From Nostocoides sp039812405 (GTDB taxonomy: Bacteria; Actinomycetota; Actinomycetes; Actinomycetales; Dermatophilaceae), in assembly GCA_039812405.1 (NCBI GenBank), contig JBDIAL010000151.1, positions 1-8,824 on the forward strand: DNA of 8,824 bases, read 5' to 3'. A program made the position numbers and the translations under genes. The notes under the pieces were generated by a model. It was not told where the DNA came from, did not search any database, and saw only the letters and a program-made list of their open reading frames with translations. This document shows, piece after piece, positions 1 through 7,059 of this stretch. Position 1 is the first letter of the stretch, and every line of letters starts with the position of its first letter.

Positions 1-75
1 CTCCCCGTCCTCATCGCCGGCTTCGCCGCCCAAGACAAACTCGTCCAAGGCCTATCCATGGGAGCCGTCCGGTGA
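1..75 (+). CDS. Sugar/polyol ABC transporter permease, C-terminal end only (partial)
   Basis: The window opens inside a gene in frame 1, whose last 24 codons end at TGA 73-75. The visible tail reads LPVLIAGFAAQDKLVQGLSM followed by GAVR. A hydrophobic stretch, then 'DKLVQGLSMGAVR', is the usual end of MalG/SmoG-type inner-membrane permeases of carbohydrate ABC importers, which commonly end in variants of '(Q/R)LVRGLTxGAVK'. The stop overlaps the GTG start of the next gene by 4 bp, so the two are translationally coupled. The neighbour is a polyol dehydrogenase, which suggests a mannitol/sorbitol/arabitol importer. The family call rests on a short tail plus context; the substrate is inferred from the neighbour only. 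Confidence 0.7.
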   Translation, partial: LPVLIAGFAAQDKLVQGLSMGAVR

Positions 76-1556
76 CGGGTGCCGTCACCCTGACGGCAGG
101 GCATCTCGGCGACGCCCCCGCCGAGGTCGCCCTGCCGGCATACGACCGCTCCGCGGTCACCCCCGGCATCGTCCACTTCGGGGTCGGCGGGTTCCACCGC
201 GCCCACGAGGCGATGTACCTCGACCGGCTCATGAACGCCGGCGAGGCGCTCGACTGGGGCATCGTCGGCGTCGGCACCCTCCCCGGCGACGCCCGGATGC
301 GGGACGCACTCCTCGCGCAGGACGGCCTCTACACCCTCGTGGTCAAGCATCCCGACGGGAGGCTCGAGCCGCGGGTCGTCGGCTCGATCGTCGACTACCT
401 CTTCGCGCCCGACGACCCCGCCGCGGTCCTCGACCGGCTCACCGACCCCGCGACCCGGATCGTCAGCCTCACGGTCACGGAGGGCGGCTACCACGTCAAC
501 CAGGTGACGGGCGAGTTCGACCCGAGCGACCCCGACATCCGGGCCGACCTCGCCGGCGACGGTCCCCCGCGGACCGTGTTCGGGTTCCTCACCGAGGCGC
601 TGGCACGGCTGCGGGATGCCGGGGCCGAGCCGTTCACCGTCATGTCGTGCGACAACCTGCCCGGCAACGGCGACATCGCGCGGCGGATGATCCTCGCCTT
701 CGCCCGGCTCCGCGACCCGGACCTCGCCGACTGGATGGCCGAGCACGTCCGCTTCCCCAACTGCATGGTCGACCGGATCACCCCTGTCACCACGCCGGAC
801 GACATCGCCGCGCTGCGCGACGAGTTCGGGGTCGAGGACGCCTGGCCCGTCGTCTGCGAGCCCTTCACCCAGTGGGTCCTGGAGGACCGCTTCGGGCGGG
901 GTCGGCCCCCGCTGGAGGATGCCGGGGTGCAGCTCGTCGACGACGTCGTGCCCTACGAGCTGATGAAGCTGCGGCTGCTCAACGCGAGCCACCAGGCGCT
1001 GTGCTACCTCGGCTATCTCGCGGGCTACCGCCTCGCCCACGAGGTGTGCCAGGACCCGCTGTTCGCCGGGTTCCTCCTGCGCTACATGGAGCGGGAGGGC
1101 AGCCCCACCCTGCCCGAGGTGCCGGGCGTCGACCTCGACGCCTACCGCCACGAGCTCATCGCCCGGTTCGCCAACCCCGAGGTCCGCGACACCCTGGCCC
1201 GGCTGTGCGCCGAGAGCTCGGACCGCATCCCCAAGTGGCTCGTCCCGGTCATCGTCGCGAACCTCGCGTCCGGCGGCGAGATCGAGCGCTCCGCCCTCGT
1301 CGTCGCGGCGTGGGCGCGGTATGCCGAGGGGGTCGACGAGCAGGGCGAGCCCATCGAGGTCGTCGACCGGCTGCGCGACCGGGTCATGGCGGCCGCGGCC
1401 CGGCAGGCCGAGGACGACCTGGCCTTCCTGCGCGACCCCGACCTGTTCGGCGGGCTCGTCGACGACGACCGCTTCGTCACGGCATACCGGGGCTTCCTCC
1501 GCTCGCTCCACGAGGCCGGCGCCCGCGCCACCCTGGAGGCCCTCGAGAACGGCTGA
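72..1556 (+). CDS. Mannitol dehydrogenase family protein (polyol:NAD 2-dehydrogenase)
   Basis: This 494-aa protein has the length of long-chain polyol-specific dehydrogenases, the family of mannitol 2-dehydrogenase, arabinitol dehydrogenase and fructuronate reductase. The N-terminal Rossmann domain shows 'HFGVGGFHRAH' near residues 35-45. The family signature 'KLRLLNASHQALCYLG' lies around residues 299-314. Catalytic residues are visible as K299, N304, H307 and N195 (in SCDNLPGNG). Their mutual spacing matches the Lys/Asn/His set known from Pseudomonas mannitol 2-dehydrogenase, with a uniform shift of +4. The expected reaction is NAD-dependent oxidation of a polyol such as mannitol to its ketose (fructose) in the cytoplasm. 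The GTG start at 72 is supported by GGGAG at 60-64, seven bases upstream, and by the 4-bp GTGA overlap with the transporter gene. It is probably the last gene of a polyol uptake operon. The exact substrate cannot be read from the sequence. Confidence 0.9.
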   Translation: MTGAVTLTAGHLGDAPAEVALPAYDRSAVTPGIVHFGVGGFHRAHEAMYLDRLMNAGEALDWGIVGVGTLPGDARMRDALLAQDGLYTLVVKHPDGRLEPRVVGSIVDYLFAPDDPAAVLDRLTDPATRIVSLTVTEGGYHVNQVTGEFDPSDPDIRADLAGDGPPRTVFGFLTEALARLRDAGAEPFTVMSCDNLPGNGDIARRMILAFARLRDPDLADWMAEHVRFPNCMVDRITPVTTPDDIAALRDEFGVEDAWPVVCEPFTQWVLEDRFGRGRPPLEDAGVQLVDDVVPYELMKLRLLNASHQALCYLGYLAGYRLAHEVCQDPLFAGFLLRYMEREGSPTLPEVPGVDLDAYRHELIARFANPEVRDTLARLCAESSDRIPKWLVPVIVANLASGGEIERSALVVAAWARYAEGVDEQGEPIEVVDRLRDRVMAAAARQAEDDLAFLRDPDLFGGLVDDDRFVTAYRGFLRSLHEAGARATLEALENG

Positions 1557-1584
1557 CCCCCGATGGCGGGAATCCTCACCCGCG

Positions 1585-1627
1585 CGCCGGTGTTACCCGG
1601 TAGTATTACTGACGAGTAACACCGGCG
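1585..1627. repeat. 12-bp perfect inverted repeat upstream of fadE5
   Basis: The arms CGCCGGTGTTAC (1585-1596) and GTAACACCGGCG (1616-1627) are exact reverse complements separated by 19 bases. The structure begins 28 bases after the polyol dehydrogenase stop and ends before the fadE5 ribosome site. It could be a terminator-like hairpin for the upstream operon, although no T-run follows. It could equally be part of a two-site operator, because the right arm overlaps the palindrome at 1603-1622. Confidence 0.6.
1603..1622 (+). promoter_or_regulatory. TetR-type operator-like palindrome in the fadE5 promoter region
   Basis: The 20-bp element GTATTACT-GACG-AGTAACAC has 8-base half-sites matching at 7 of 8 positions, with a perfect inner TTACT/AGTAA pair. 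It is 28 bases upstream of the fadE5 ATG. A TAGTAT hexamer at 1601-1606 could be the -10 box, so the palindrome would cover the start of transcription and act as a repressor site. Fatty-acid degradation genes of actinobacteria are commonly controlled by TetR-family repressors that release on acyl-CoA. No regulator gene is in the window and I cannot name the cognate protein. No convincing -35 box was seen. Confidence 0.5.
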
Positions 1628-1650
1628 TTCCCTCGTGAGGAGGTCCCGAC

Positions 1651-3519
1651 ATGGGCCACTACAAGAGCAACCTGCGCGACATCGAGTTCAACCTGTTCGA
1701 GGTGTTCGGGCGGGGCGAGGTGCTGGGCCACGGCCCGTATGCCGAGCTCGACACCGACACGGCCCGCGAGCTGCTCGCGGCGGTCGCCCACCTCGCCGAG
1801 CACGAGATCGCCGAGTCGTTCGCCGACGGCGACCGGCACCCGCCCGTCTACGACCTGCAGACCCAGCGGGTCACCATGCCGGAGTCGTTCACCAGGTCCT
1901 TCCGGGCCTGGCAGGACAGCGGGTTCTGGGCTCTCGAGGCCGGGGGCGACCTCGGCGGGACCTACGGGCCGCCGAGCCTGAAGTGGGCCGTCAACGAGAT
2001 GCTGCTCGGGGCGAACCCGGCCGTCGCGATGTTCAACGCGACGTACTCCTTCGCCCGTCTCCTCCACCTGCTCGGCACCCCGGACCAGAAGCGGCTGGCG
2101 CGCTGGATCGTCGAGGGCGGCTGGCATACGACGATGGTGCTCACCGAGCCCGACGCGGGCTCGGACGTGGGGGCGGGCCGGACGACGGCCCACGACAACG
2201 GCGACGGGACGTGGACGCTGACCGGCGTCAAGCGGTTCATCACCTCGGCGGAGTCCGACATGGTCGACAACGTCGTCCACTTCGTCCTCGCCCGGCCCGA
2301 GGGCGCCGGCCCCGGCACCAAGGGCCTGTCCCTCTTCGTCCTCCCGAAGTACCACGTCGACCTCGAGACCGGCGCGCTCGGCGCGCGCAACGGGGTCTAC
2401 GTGACCAACGTCGAGAAGAAGATGGGCCTCAAGGTCTCCACGACGTGCGAGCTGACCTTCGGCGGCGAGGAGCCGGCCGTCGGGACGCTCTTCGGCGGGG
2501 TCCACGACGGCATCGCCCAGATGTTCCGGGTCATCGAGAACGCCCGGATGCTCGTCGGCACCAAGGCGATCGCCACCCTCTCGACGGGCTACCTCAACGC
2601 CCTCGACTACGCCAAGCAGCGGGTCCAGGGCGCCGACCTCGCCGACCCGGCCAAGGACGCCCCGCGCGTCACGATCACCCACCACCCCGACGTCCGTCGC
2701 AGCCTCATGCTCCAGAAGGCGTATGCCGAGGGGCTGCGGGCCCTCGTCCTCTACACGGCGAGCCAGCAGGACACCGTCGACGCCGAGCAGCTGCGCACCG
2801 GGTCGGAGTCGCTCGAGCCGGGCAGCCCGGCCGAGCTCGCGGCACGGGTCAACGACCTGCTCCTGCCCGTCGTCAAGGGCCTCGGCTCGGAGCGGGCGTG
2901 GGTGCTGCTCGGCACCGAGTCGCTGCAGACCCTCGGTGGCTCCGGGTTCCTCCAGGACTACCCGCTCGAGCAGTACGTCCGCGACGCCAAGATCGACACC
3001 CTCTACGAGGGCACGACGGCGATCCAGGGACAGGACTTCTTCTTCCGCAAGATCGTCAAGGACAAGGGTCAGGCCCTCGCCCACGTCGCGAGCCAGATCC
3101 AGGAGTTCGCCAAGGACACCGGCGCCCAGGGCGGCCGCCTCGACCGGGAGCGCGAGCTGCTCGCCGACGCCCTCGAGAACGTCCAGGGCATCGTCGGCTC
3201 GATGGTCGGCGACCTCATGCGCTCCGACCCGCGCTCGGGCGGCGACCCGCGCTCGGTCTACAAGGTCGGCCAGCAATCGACCCGGCTGCTCCTCGCGGCC
3301 GGTGACCTCGTCGTCGGCTGGCTGCTGCTCCGGCAGGCCGCCGTCGCCCAGGACGCCCTGGCCGCCGGCGCCGTCGGCCGGGACGCCGACTTCTACACCG
3401 GCAAGGTGGCCGCCGCGTCCTTCTACGCCAAGAACGTCCTGCCCCGGCTCGCCGCCGAGCGCGCCATCGCCGAGGCTGCCGACAACGACCTCATGGACGT
3501 CCCCGAGTCTGCCTTCTGA
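1651..3519 (+). CDS. fadE5: Acyl-CoA dehydrogenase, FadE5-like
   Basis: This 622-aa FAD-dependent flavoprotein would catalyse the first step of beta-oxidation, acyl-CoA to trans-2-enoyl-CoA. The N-terminus 'MGHYKSNLRDIEFNLFEVFG' is the short leader segment typical of the large FadE5-type enzymes. The helical N-terminal domain is followed by the beta domain with signature TEPDAGSDVGA at residues 165-175. The C-terminal helical domain ends with 'YEGTTAIQGQDFF', where E453 sits in the YEGT motif at the position of the catalytic base. About 150 further residues form the extra C-terminal domain that makes this subfamily longer than the usual 380-400 aa. As far as I recall it, the Mycobacterium tuberculosis FadE5 sequence is closely similar along its whole length of about 611 aa. 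The start is supported by GAGGAGGT at 1637-1644, six bases before ATG. It appears to be transcribed alone, with a repeat array downstream. Chain-length preference is not visible. Confidence 0.93.
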   Translation: MGHYKSNLRDIEFNLFEVFGRGEVLGHGPYAELDTDTARELLAAVAHLAEHEIAESFADGDRHPPVYDLQTQRVTMPESFTRSFRAWQDSGFWALEAGGDLGGTYGPPSLKWAVNEMLLGANPAVAMFNATYSFARLLHLLGTPDQKRLARWIVEGGWHTTMVLTEPDAGSDVGAGRTTAHDNGDGTWTLTGVKRFITSAESDMVDNVVHFVLARPEGAGPGTKGLSLFVLPKYHVDLETGALGARNGVYVTNVEKKMGLKVSTTCELTFGGEEPAVGTLFGGVHDGIAQMFRVIENARMLVGTKAIATLSTGYLNALDYAKQRVQGADLADPAKDAPRVTITHHPDVRRSLMLQKAYAEGLRALVLYTASQQDTVDAEQLRTGSESLEPGSPAELAARVNDLLLPVVKGLGSERAWVLLGTESLQTLGGSGFLQDYPLEQYVRDAKIDTLYEGTTAIQGQDFFFRKIVKDKGQALAHVASQIQEFAKDTGAQGGRLDRERELLADALENVQGIVGSMVGDLMRSDPRSGGDPRSVYKVGQQSTRLLLAAGDLVVGWLLLRQAAVAQDALAAGAVGRDADFYTGKVAAASFYAKNVLPRLAAERAIAEAADNDLMDVPESAF

Positions 3520-3569
3520 GCCTCACGCCCGGCCGCTGCCTCCCCGGCGCACCGGTCCCGGCCCGCTCC

Positions 3570-3823
3570 TGCATGAGACTGTCCGAATGGGTCGGATTCA
3601 TGCACCGGTCCCAGCCCGGTCCCGGCTCGCACCTGCATGAGACTGTCCAAATGGGTCGGATTCATGCACCGGTCCCAGCCCGTCCCGCACCCACACCCCC
3701 GGCTCGCACCTGCATGAGACTGTCCGAATGGGTCGGATTCATGCACCGGTCCCAGCCCGGTCCCGCACCCACACCCCCCGCCTGCACCTGCATGGGACTG
3801 TCCGAATGGGTCGGATTCATGCA
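3570..3823 (+). repeat. Array 1: four copies of a 35-bp palindromic intergenic repeat
   Basis: Copies lie at 3570-3604, 3634-3668, 3711-3745 and 3789-3823, all in the same orientation. Each has outer arms TGCATGA (positions 1-7) and TCATGCA (29-35), and an inner stem TCCGA (13-17) and TCGGA (23-27) around the loop ATGGG. GACTG (8-12) is unpaired on one side and a single T on the other. Copy 2 has A for G at position 16; copy 4 has G for A at position 7. Spacers of 29, 42 and 43 bases share the opening CCGGTCCCAGCCCG and a C-rich end, so the array grew by duplication of a unit of about 77 bp. It fills the space between two converging genes and may act as a bidirectional transcription stop, but no T-run is present. 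The stretch 3520-3569 holds nothing else that I recognise. Confidence 0.95.
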
Positions 3824-4215
3824 GGGTCGGGGTCGGGGTCGGCCAGGACGCTGAGCGCCCGGGCCGCGTCGCCGCCGCGCAGCACCCAGTCGAGCAGACA
3901 CATGACCTCGTCGGTCATGGGGTGGACGAGCCGCTCGAGCGGGTCGGTCAGGGCGAGCGCGAGCGAGACCGGGTGGCCCCGCACCGCCGGGTCGAGGGCG
4001 GCGAGCACCGTCGCCATCTCCCGGCGCCGGCCCTCGCGGTAGTCGGCGAGCGCTCGGTCCGTCGCCGTGGTCGTGGCCGGTGACCGGCCGAACCCCGGCG
4101 TGACGAGGACCGCGGCGACCGAGTCGACCTCGGCATATGACGAGGCGTCCATCGTCCGCAGCGCGGTGAGCAGCGTCTCGGTGCGGTTGGCCAGCCGGGA
4201 CGCCTCGGGGGTCAT
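3817..4215 (-). CDS. Hypothetical protein, 132 aa, unrecognised
   Basis: I do not recognise this family. The protein begins MTPEASRLANRTETLL and looks mostly helical and soluble, with no signal peptide or membrane segment. It has no lysine, one cysteine (in DEVMCLLDW) and one tryptophan. The start at 4215 is chosen because ATGA overlaps the TGA of the upstream hydrolase gene by 4 bp, a sign of translational coupling. The reading frame stays open far upstream, but that part is a shadow of the hydrolase gene. The C-terminus is odd: three Asp-Pro pairs encoded by a perfect hexanucleotide repeat, then Ala and the stop, both supplied by repeat copy 4. The native end may therefore have been altered by the repeat. 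It is the third and last gene of the copD-ctaG/hydrolase operon. Confidence 0.75.
   Translation of the reverse strand: MTPEASRLANRTETLLTALRTMDASSYAEVDSVAAVLVTPGFGRSPATTTATDRALADYREGRRREMATVLAALDPAVRGHPVSLALALTDPLERLVHPMTDEVMCLLDWVLRGGDAARALSVLADPDPDPA
3824..3841 (+). repeat. Hexanucleotide tandem repeat (GGGTCG)x3
   Basis: Three perfect GGGTCG units directly abut repeat copy 4. On the minus strand they encode the Asp-Pro-Asp-Pro-Asp-Pro tail of the 132-aa protein. Gain or loss of a unit would keep the frame and change only the number of DP pairs. Confidence 0.8.
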
Positions 4216-5015
4216 GCCCCGGCCCCCGTCCAGCGCCGGTCCGCGAGCACGGGGAAGGCCTCCCGCGTCTCGGCGACGAGACGCGGATCCACGTCGACCG
4301 AGAGCACCTCCTCCTCGAGCCCGGCCTCGGCGACGACGTCGCCGGTCGGGGCGACGACCTGCGAGTGACCGCCCATCGTCACGCCCCCGTGGGTGCCGGC
4401 CGTGTTGCACGCGAGCAGCCAGCACTGGTCCTCGACGGCCCGGGCCCGGCCCATGAGCGTCCAGTGCGCGACCCGCGCCAGCGGCCAGGCGGCCGGGACG
4501 ACGAGCACCTCGGTGCCCGCGTCGAGCAGCGAGCGGTAGAGCTCGGGGAAGCGCAGGTCGTAGCAGGTCGAGAGACCGAGCCTCGTGCCCGCGGCCGCGA
4601 CGGTGACCAGCTCGGTACCCGCCTCCATGAGCCGCGGCTCCCCAGTGCCGAACCCGAACCGGTGGATCTTCCGGTATGCCGCGAGGAGGCTTCCGTCGGG
4701 GCCGAGGACGAGCGAGGTGTTGGCGAGGGTGCGTCCGTCGGGCCCGGGCTCCGGGAGGCGCTCGACGATCGATCCGGCGTGGAGCACGACCCCGGCGTCG
4801 CGGGCGGCAGCCGCCATCGCGGCATACGTCATCCCGTCGAGCGGCTCGGCCCGCGACTCCCACTCGCGGTAGGAGAACCCGCCGGGCGCCCACAGCTCGG
4901 GCAGGACGACGAGGTCGTGACCGGCCTGGGCACGGACGAGGCCGGCCACCCGGGCGACCCGGTCGGCGACGGTCTCGTCGTCGCCGTAGGCGATCTGGAG
5001 CAGTGCAACCCGCAT
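4212..5015 (-). CDS. Carbon-nitrogen hydrolase (nitrilase superfamily)
   Basis: This 267-aa cytoplasmic amidohydrolase has the length of single-domain nitrilase-superfamily proteins. The Glu-Lys-Cys triad is visible: E40 in LPELWAPGGF, K116 in YRKIHRFGF and C151 in STCYDLRFPELY. The downstream 'HWTLMGRARAVEDQCWLLACN' region is also typical of the Nit/omega-amidase branch. Such enzymes hydrolyse amides (for example alpha-ketoglutaramate or deaminated glutathione) or N-carbamoyl compounds. The branch suggests an amidase rather than a true nitrilase, but the substrate is not readable. The ATG at 5013-5015 follows the stop of the copD-ctaG gene by six bases, and its own stop overlaps the next gene by 4 bp, so it is the middle gene of a three-gene operon. 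The Shine-Dalgarno site is weak, consistent with translation coupled to the upstream gene. Confidence 0.9.
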   Translation of the reverse strand: MRVALLQIAYGDDETVADRVARVAGLVRAQAGHDLVVLPELWAPGGFSYREWESRAEPLDGMTYAAMAAAARDAGVVLHAGSIVERLPEPGPDGRTLANTSLVLGPDGSLLAAYRKIHRFGFGTGEPRLMEAGTELVTVAAAGTRLGLSTCYDLRFPELYRSLLDAGTEVLVVPAAWPLARVAHWTLMGRARAVEDQCWLLACNTAGTHGGVTMGGHSQVVAPTGDVVAEAGLEEEVLSVDVDPRLVAETREAFPVLADRRWTGAGA

Positions 5016-5021
5016 CGTGCG

Positions 5022-7007
5022 TCAGTCACCCTTCCGTCGGTACTGCGCCCGCCGCTCGGCGAGCATCGCGTTGTAGGCGGCGAGCTCGGCGTCGCCGTCC
5101 CGGTCGGCCTGACGGTCGATCCGCTCGGCCTCGGCCCGGTCGGCCCGCACCCACCGGCTGGCGACGAGCAGGGCGAGGACGAGGGTCGGCAGCTCGCCGA
5201 CACCCCAGGCGATCTCCCCGGCCGTCACCTGGTCGGCCATCGGGTCCGTCATCCACGGTAGCTGCAGGGACCCGAAGAAGTCAGGGGCGAGGAGGGTCTG
5301 GCTCCCGGTGAGGATGACGCCGAAGAAGGCGTGGAACGACACCGTCGCGAACAGGATGATGAGCAGGAAGAGGGGGGACCAGCGTCGCGGGCCGGGGTCG
5401 ACGCCGATGAGGGCGTTGACGAAGAGGTACCCGGTGAGGAAGAAGTGGGCCAGCATGAGCAGATGGCCCGTGTGGGTCTCGAGGGCGAGCGGGAACAGCG
5501 GGGAGAAGTAGAAGAGCGCGAGGCTGACGAAGAAGAGCGCGGCGGCCACGACCGGGTTCGAGAGGACGGCCATGGCCCGCGAGTGCACGACCTGGAGGAC
5601 GAGCTCACGCGGTCCCCACGTCCTGTCCTTGCGCATCGGCAGGGTCCGCAGCGCCAGCGTCACCGGCGCCCCCGGCACGAGGAACAGCGGCACGCACATC
5701 GCGATCGTCATGTGCATGACCATGTGGACGGAGAAGAGCACCCGTCCCCAGATGTCCGGCCCGCCGGACGTCGCCCAGACGAAGACGAGCCAGCCGAGGA
5801 CCCAGCACACCGTCCGCCCGAGGGGCCAGCGGTCGCCGCGCCGGTGCAGGCGCAGGGCCCCCGCGAGGTAGAGCCCGATGGAGACGGACGCGATGGCGAG
5901 CATGAGCCAGTCGATCCGCCACGCGAGGAACCAGTCCGCCCAGCTCATCGGCCCCGGATCGGAGTGGCCGGTCAGCTCGAGCACGCGGCTCGCCGCGGGC
6001 ACCACGTCGGACGTGGGCGGCGCGCTGCGCGCGAGGACGACGGCAACCCCCATGGCGAGACCCATGAGGACGGCCTCCCCGAGCGCGAGCCGGGCGAAGG
6101 CCCGCCCGTCGGAGGGGTCGGCGCTCAGCCGCACCCGCAGGGACTCCCGCTGCCGCCAGCCGGCCAGGCCGAGGAGGACGAGGGCGACGGACTTGACGAT
6201 GATGAGGACGCCGTATGCCGTCGCCAGGCCGGACAGCGAGCCGAGGCGGATCCAGGCCTGCTGGATGCCGCTCAGCGCGACCGCGACGTAGCACCAGAGG
6301 GCGAGGACGGAGAACCGCCCCACGCAGGCCGCGAGGTCGGCGCCGAGGCTCGGCCGGAGGGCGGCGAGGGCGAGCAGCCCGCCGACCCAGCAGCCGACCC
6401 CGAGGAGGTGGACCCCGAGGGCGTTGACGGCCGTCTCGTGGTCGGCGGTGCCCGCGGCGTGCCCGGTGAGGGCGAGGATGACGAGGCCGAAGAGCGCGAC
6501 GACGGTGAGCCACGCGGTGGTGGATCGGCCGCGGGTCAGCGGCGTGACGACCGCGATGACGAGCCCGGCGAGGGCGTTGAGGAGGAGGATCCGGGTGCTC
6601 TCCAGCGACCAGACGAAGTCGCGCAGCTGGGCCCAGTAGCCGGCCGCCCCCGGATGCGTCCCCGACAGGTCGGAGAAGGTGAGCAGGACGACGAGCAGCC
6701 CCGCCACCGCCCAGAGGATCGCGGTCCATGTCGCGAGCCGGCGGGCCAGCCCGCGCCGGTCGGTCGTCGTGCGCTCCGGGACGATGAACGACGCCGCCCC
6801 GAGGAGGCCGAGGGTGGTGCACGAGGCGAGGTCGCGGACGAGGACGGCGACCGGGAGGCCCCACCGGACCAGCGCGCCGGGGTCGTCGACGGCATACGGG
6901 GCGAAGAGGGAGGTCGTCAGGCCCGCGACGACGACCGCCGCGAGGCCGACGACGACGGCGACCGACAGCGGGGTCCGGGTCACCGGCCCGGCCGTGCGCG
7001 TCGTCAT
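5022..7007 (-). CDS. CopD-CtaG fusion: copper transport / cytochrome c oxidase assembly membrane protein
   Basis: From ATG 7007 the protein has 661 aa and about 16 predicted membrane segments by eye, roughly nine in the N-terminal half and seven in the C-terminal half. The first half is CopD-like, with 'HLLGVGCWVGG' from H200 to W207 and further CopD-type helices. The second half is a CtaG (Caa3_CtaG) domain with likely metal-binding histidines: H428 and H432 in VHMVMHM, H512/H515/H521 in THTGHLLMLAH, and H559 in SFHAFFG. The tail is charged and cytoplasmic (RAEAERIDRQADRDGD). Proteins of this layout are common in actinobacteria and are thought to bring copper across the membrane for insertion into cytochrome c oxidase. 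An in-frame ATG at 7061 would add 18 residues, but its codon overlaps the start of the divergent gene. A -10 hexamer at 7016-7021 places transcription about two bases before ATG 7007, so the shorter form is preferred. It is the first gene of the minus-strand operon. Confidence 0.88.
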   Translation of the reverse strand: MTTRTAGPVTRTPLSVAVVVGLAAVVVAGLTTSLFAPYAVDDPGALVRWGLPVAVLVRDLASCTTLGLLGAASFIVPERTTTDRRGLARRLATWTAILWAVAGLLVVLLTFSDLSGTHPGAAGYWAQLRDFVWSLESTRILLLNALAGLVIAVVTPLTRGRSTTAWLTVVALFGLVILALTGHAAGTADHETAVNALGVHLLGVGCWVGGLLALAALRPSLGADLAACVGRFSVLALWCYVAVALSGIQQAWIRLGSLSGLATAYGVLIIVKSVALVLLGLAGWRQRESLRVRLSADPSDGRAFARLALGEAVLMGLAMGVAVVLARSAPPTSDVVPAASRVLELTGHSDPGPMSWADWFLAWRIDWLMLAIASVSIGLYLAGALRLHRRGDRWPLGRTVCWVLGWLVFVWATSGGPDIWGRVLFSVHMVMHMTIAMCVPLFLVPGAPVTLALRTLPMRKDRTWGPRELVLQVVHSRAMAVLSNPVVAAALFFVSLALFYFSPLFPLALETHTGHLLMLAHFFLTGYLFVNALIGVDPGPRRWSPLFLLIILFATVSFHAFFGVILTGSQTLLAPDFFGSLQLPWMTDPMADQVTAGEIAWGVGELPTLVLALLVASRWVRADRAEAERIDRQADRDGDAELAAYNAMLAERRAQYRRKGD

Positions 7008-7015
7008 GGCTCCAC

Positions 7016-7021
7016 AGCGTA
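7016..7021 (-). promoter_or_regulatory. Putative -10 box (TACGCT) of the copD-ctaG operon
   Basis: Read on the minus strand, TACGCT fits TANNNT. It predicts a transcription start near 7009, two bases before ATG 7007, giving an almost leaderless mRNA. The nearby GGAG is only two bases from the ATG, too close to be a normal ribosome site. No clear -35 box was seen. Confidence 0.45.
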
Positions 7022-7047
7022 AGCAGCGTTGCTGGGTGCCCGCGGCA

Positions 7048-7053
7048 TAGGGT
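7048..7053 (+). promoter_or_regulatory. Putative -10 box (TAGGGT) giving a leaderless transcript
   Basis: TAGGGT lies exactly at -12 to -7 relative to the A of ATG 7060, the geometry expected when transcription starts on the start codon. No Shine-Dalgarno sequence precedes this ATG. Leaderless mRNAs are common in actinobacteria. TTGCTG at 7029-7034 is a poor -35 candidate because the spacing is only 13 bases. Confidence 0.5.
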
Positions 7054-7059
7054 TCGGCC

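Noticed and set aside
1606..3276. 556-aa minus-strand open frame opposite fadE5
   Set aside because: Low-complexity Arg/Leu/Glu/Val-rich shadow produced by high third-position GC. The plus-strand protein has clear family motifs.
3570..3823. Classical Rho-independent terminators
   Set aside because: The hairpins are not followed by T-runs and the inner stems are interrupted. A terminator role is possible but not shown by the sequence.
3423..3854. Small open frames across array 1 on both strands, encoding repeated MNPTHSDSLMQ-like or MRLSEWVGFM-like peptides
   Set aside because: They are translations of the 35-bp repeat and its spacers. The frames shift between copies and no ribosome site is seen. 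Similar frames over 7939-8290 are rejected for the same reason.
3817..4893. 358-aa minus-strand gene
   Set aside because: Only the last 132 codons look like protein. The upstream part is an Arg-rich shadow of the hydrolase, and the ATGA overlap at 4215 marks the real start.
7021..7034. AGCA-GCGT-TGCT palindrome between the divergent genes as an operator
   Set aside because: Only four matching bases per arm, too short to separate from chance in this sequence.
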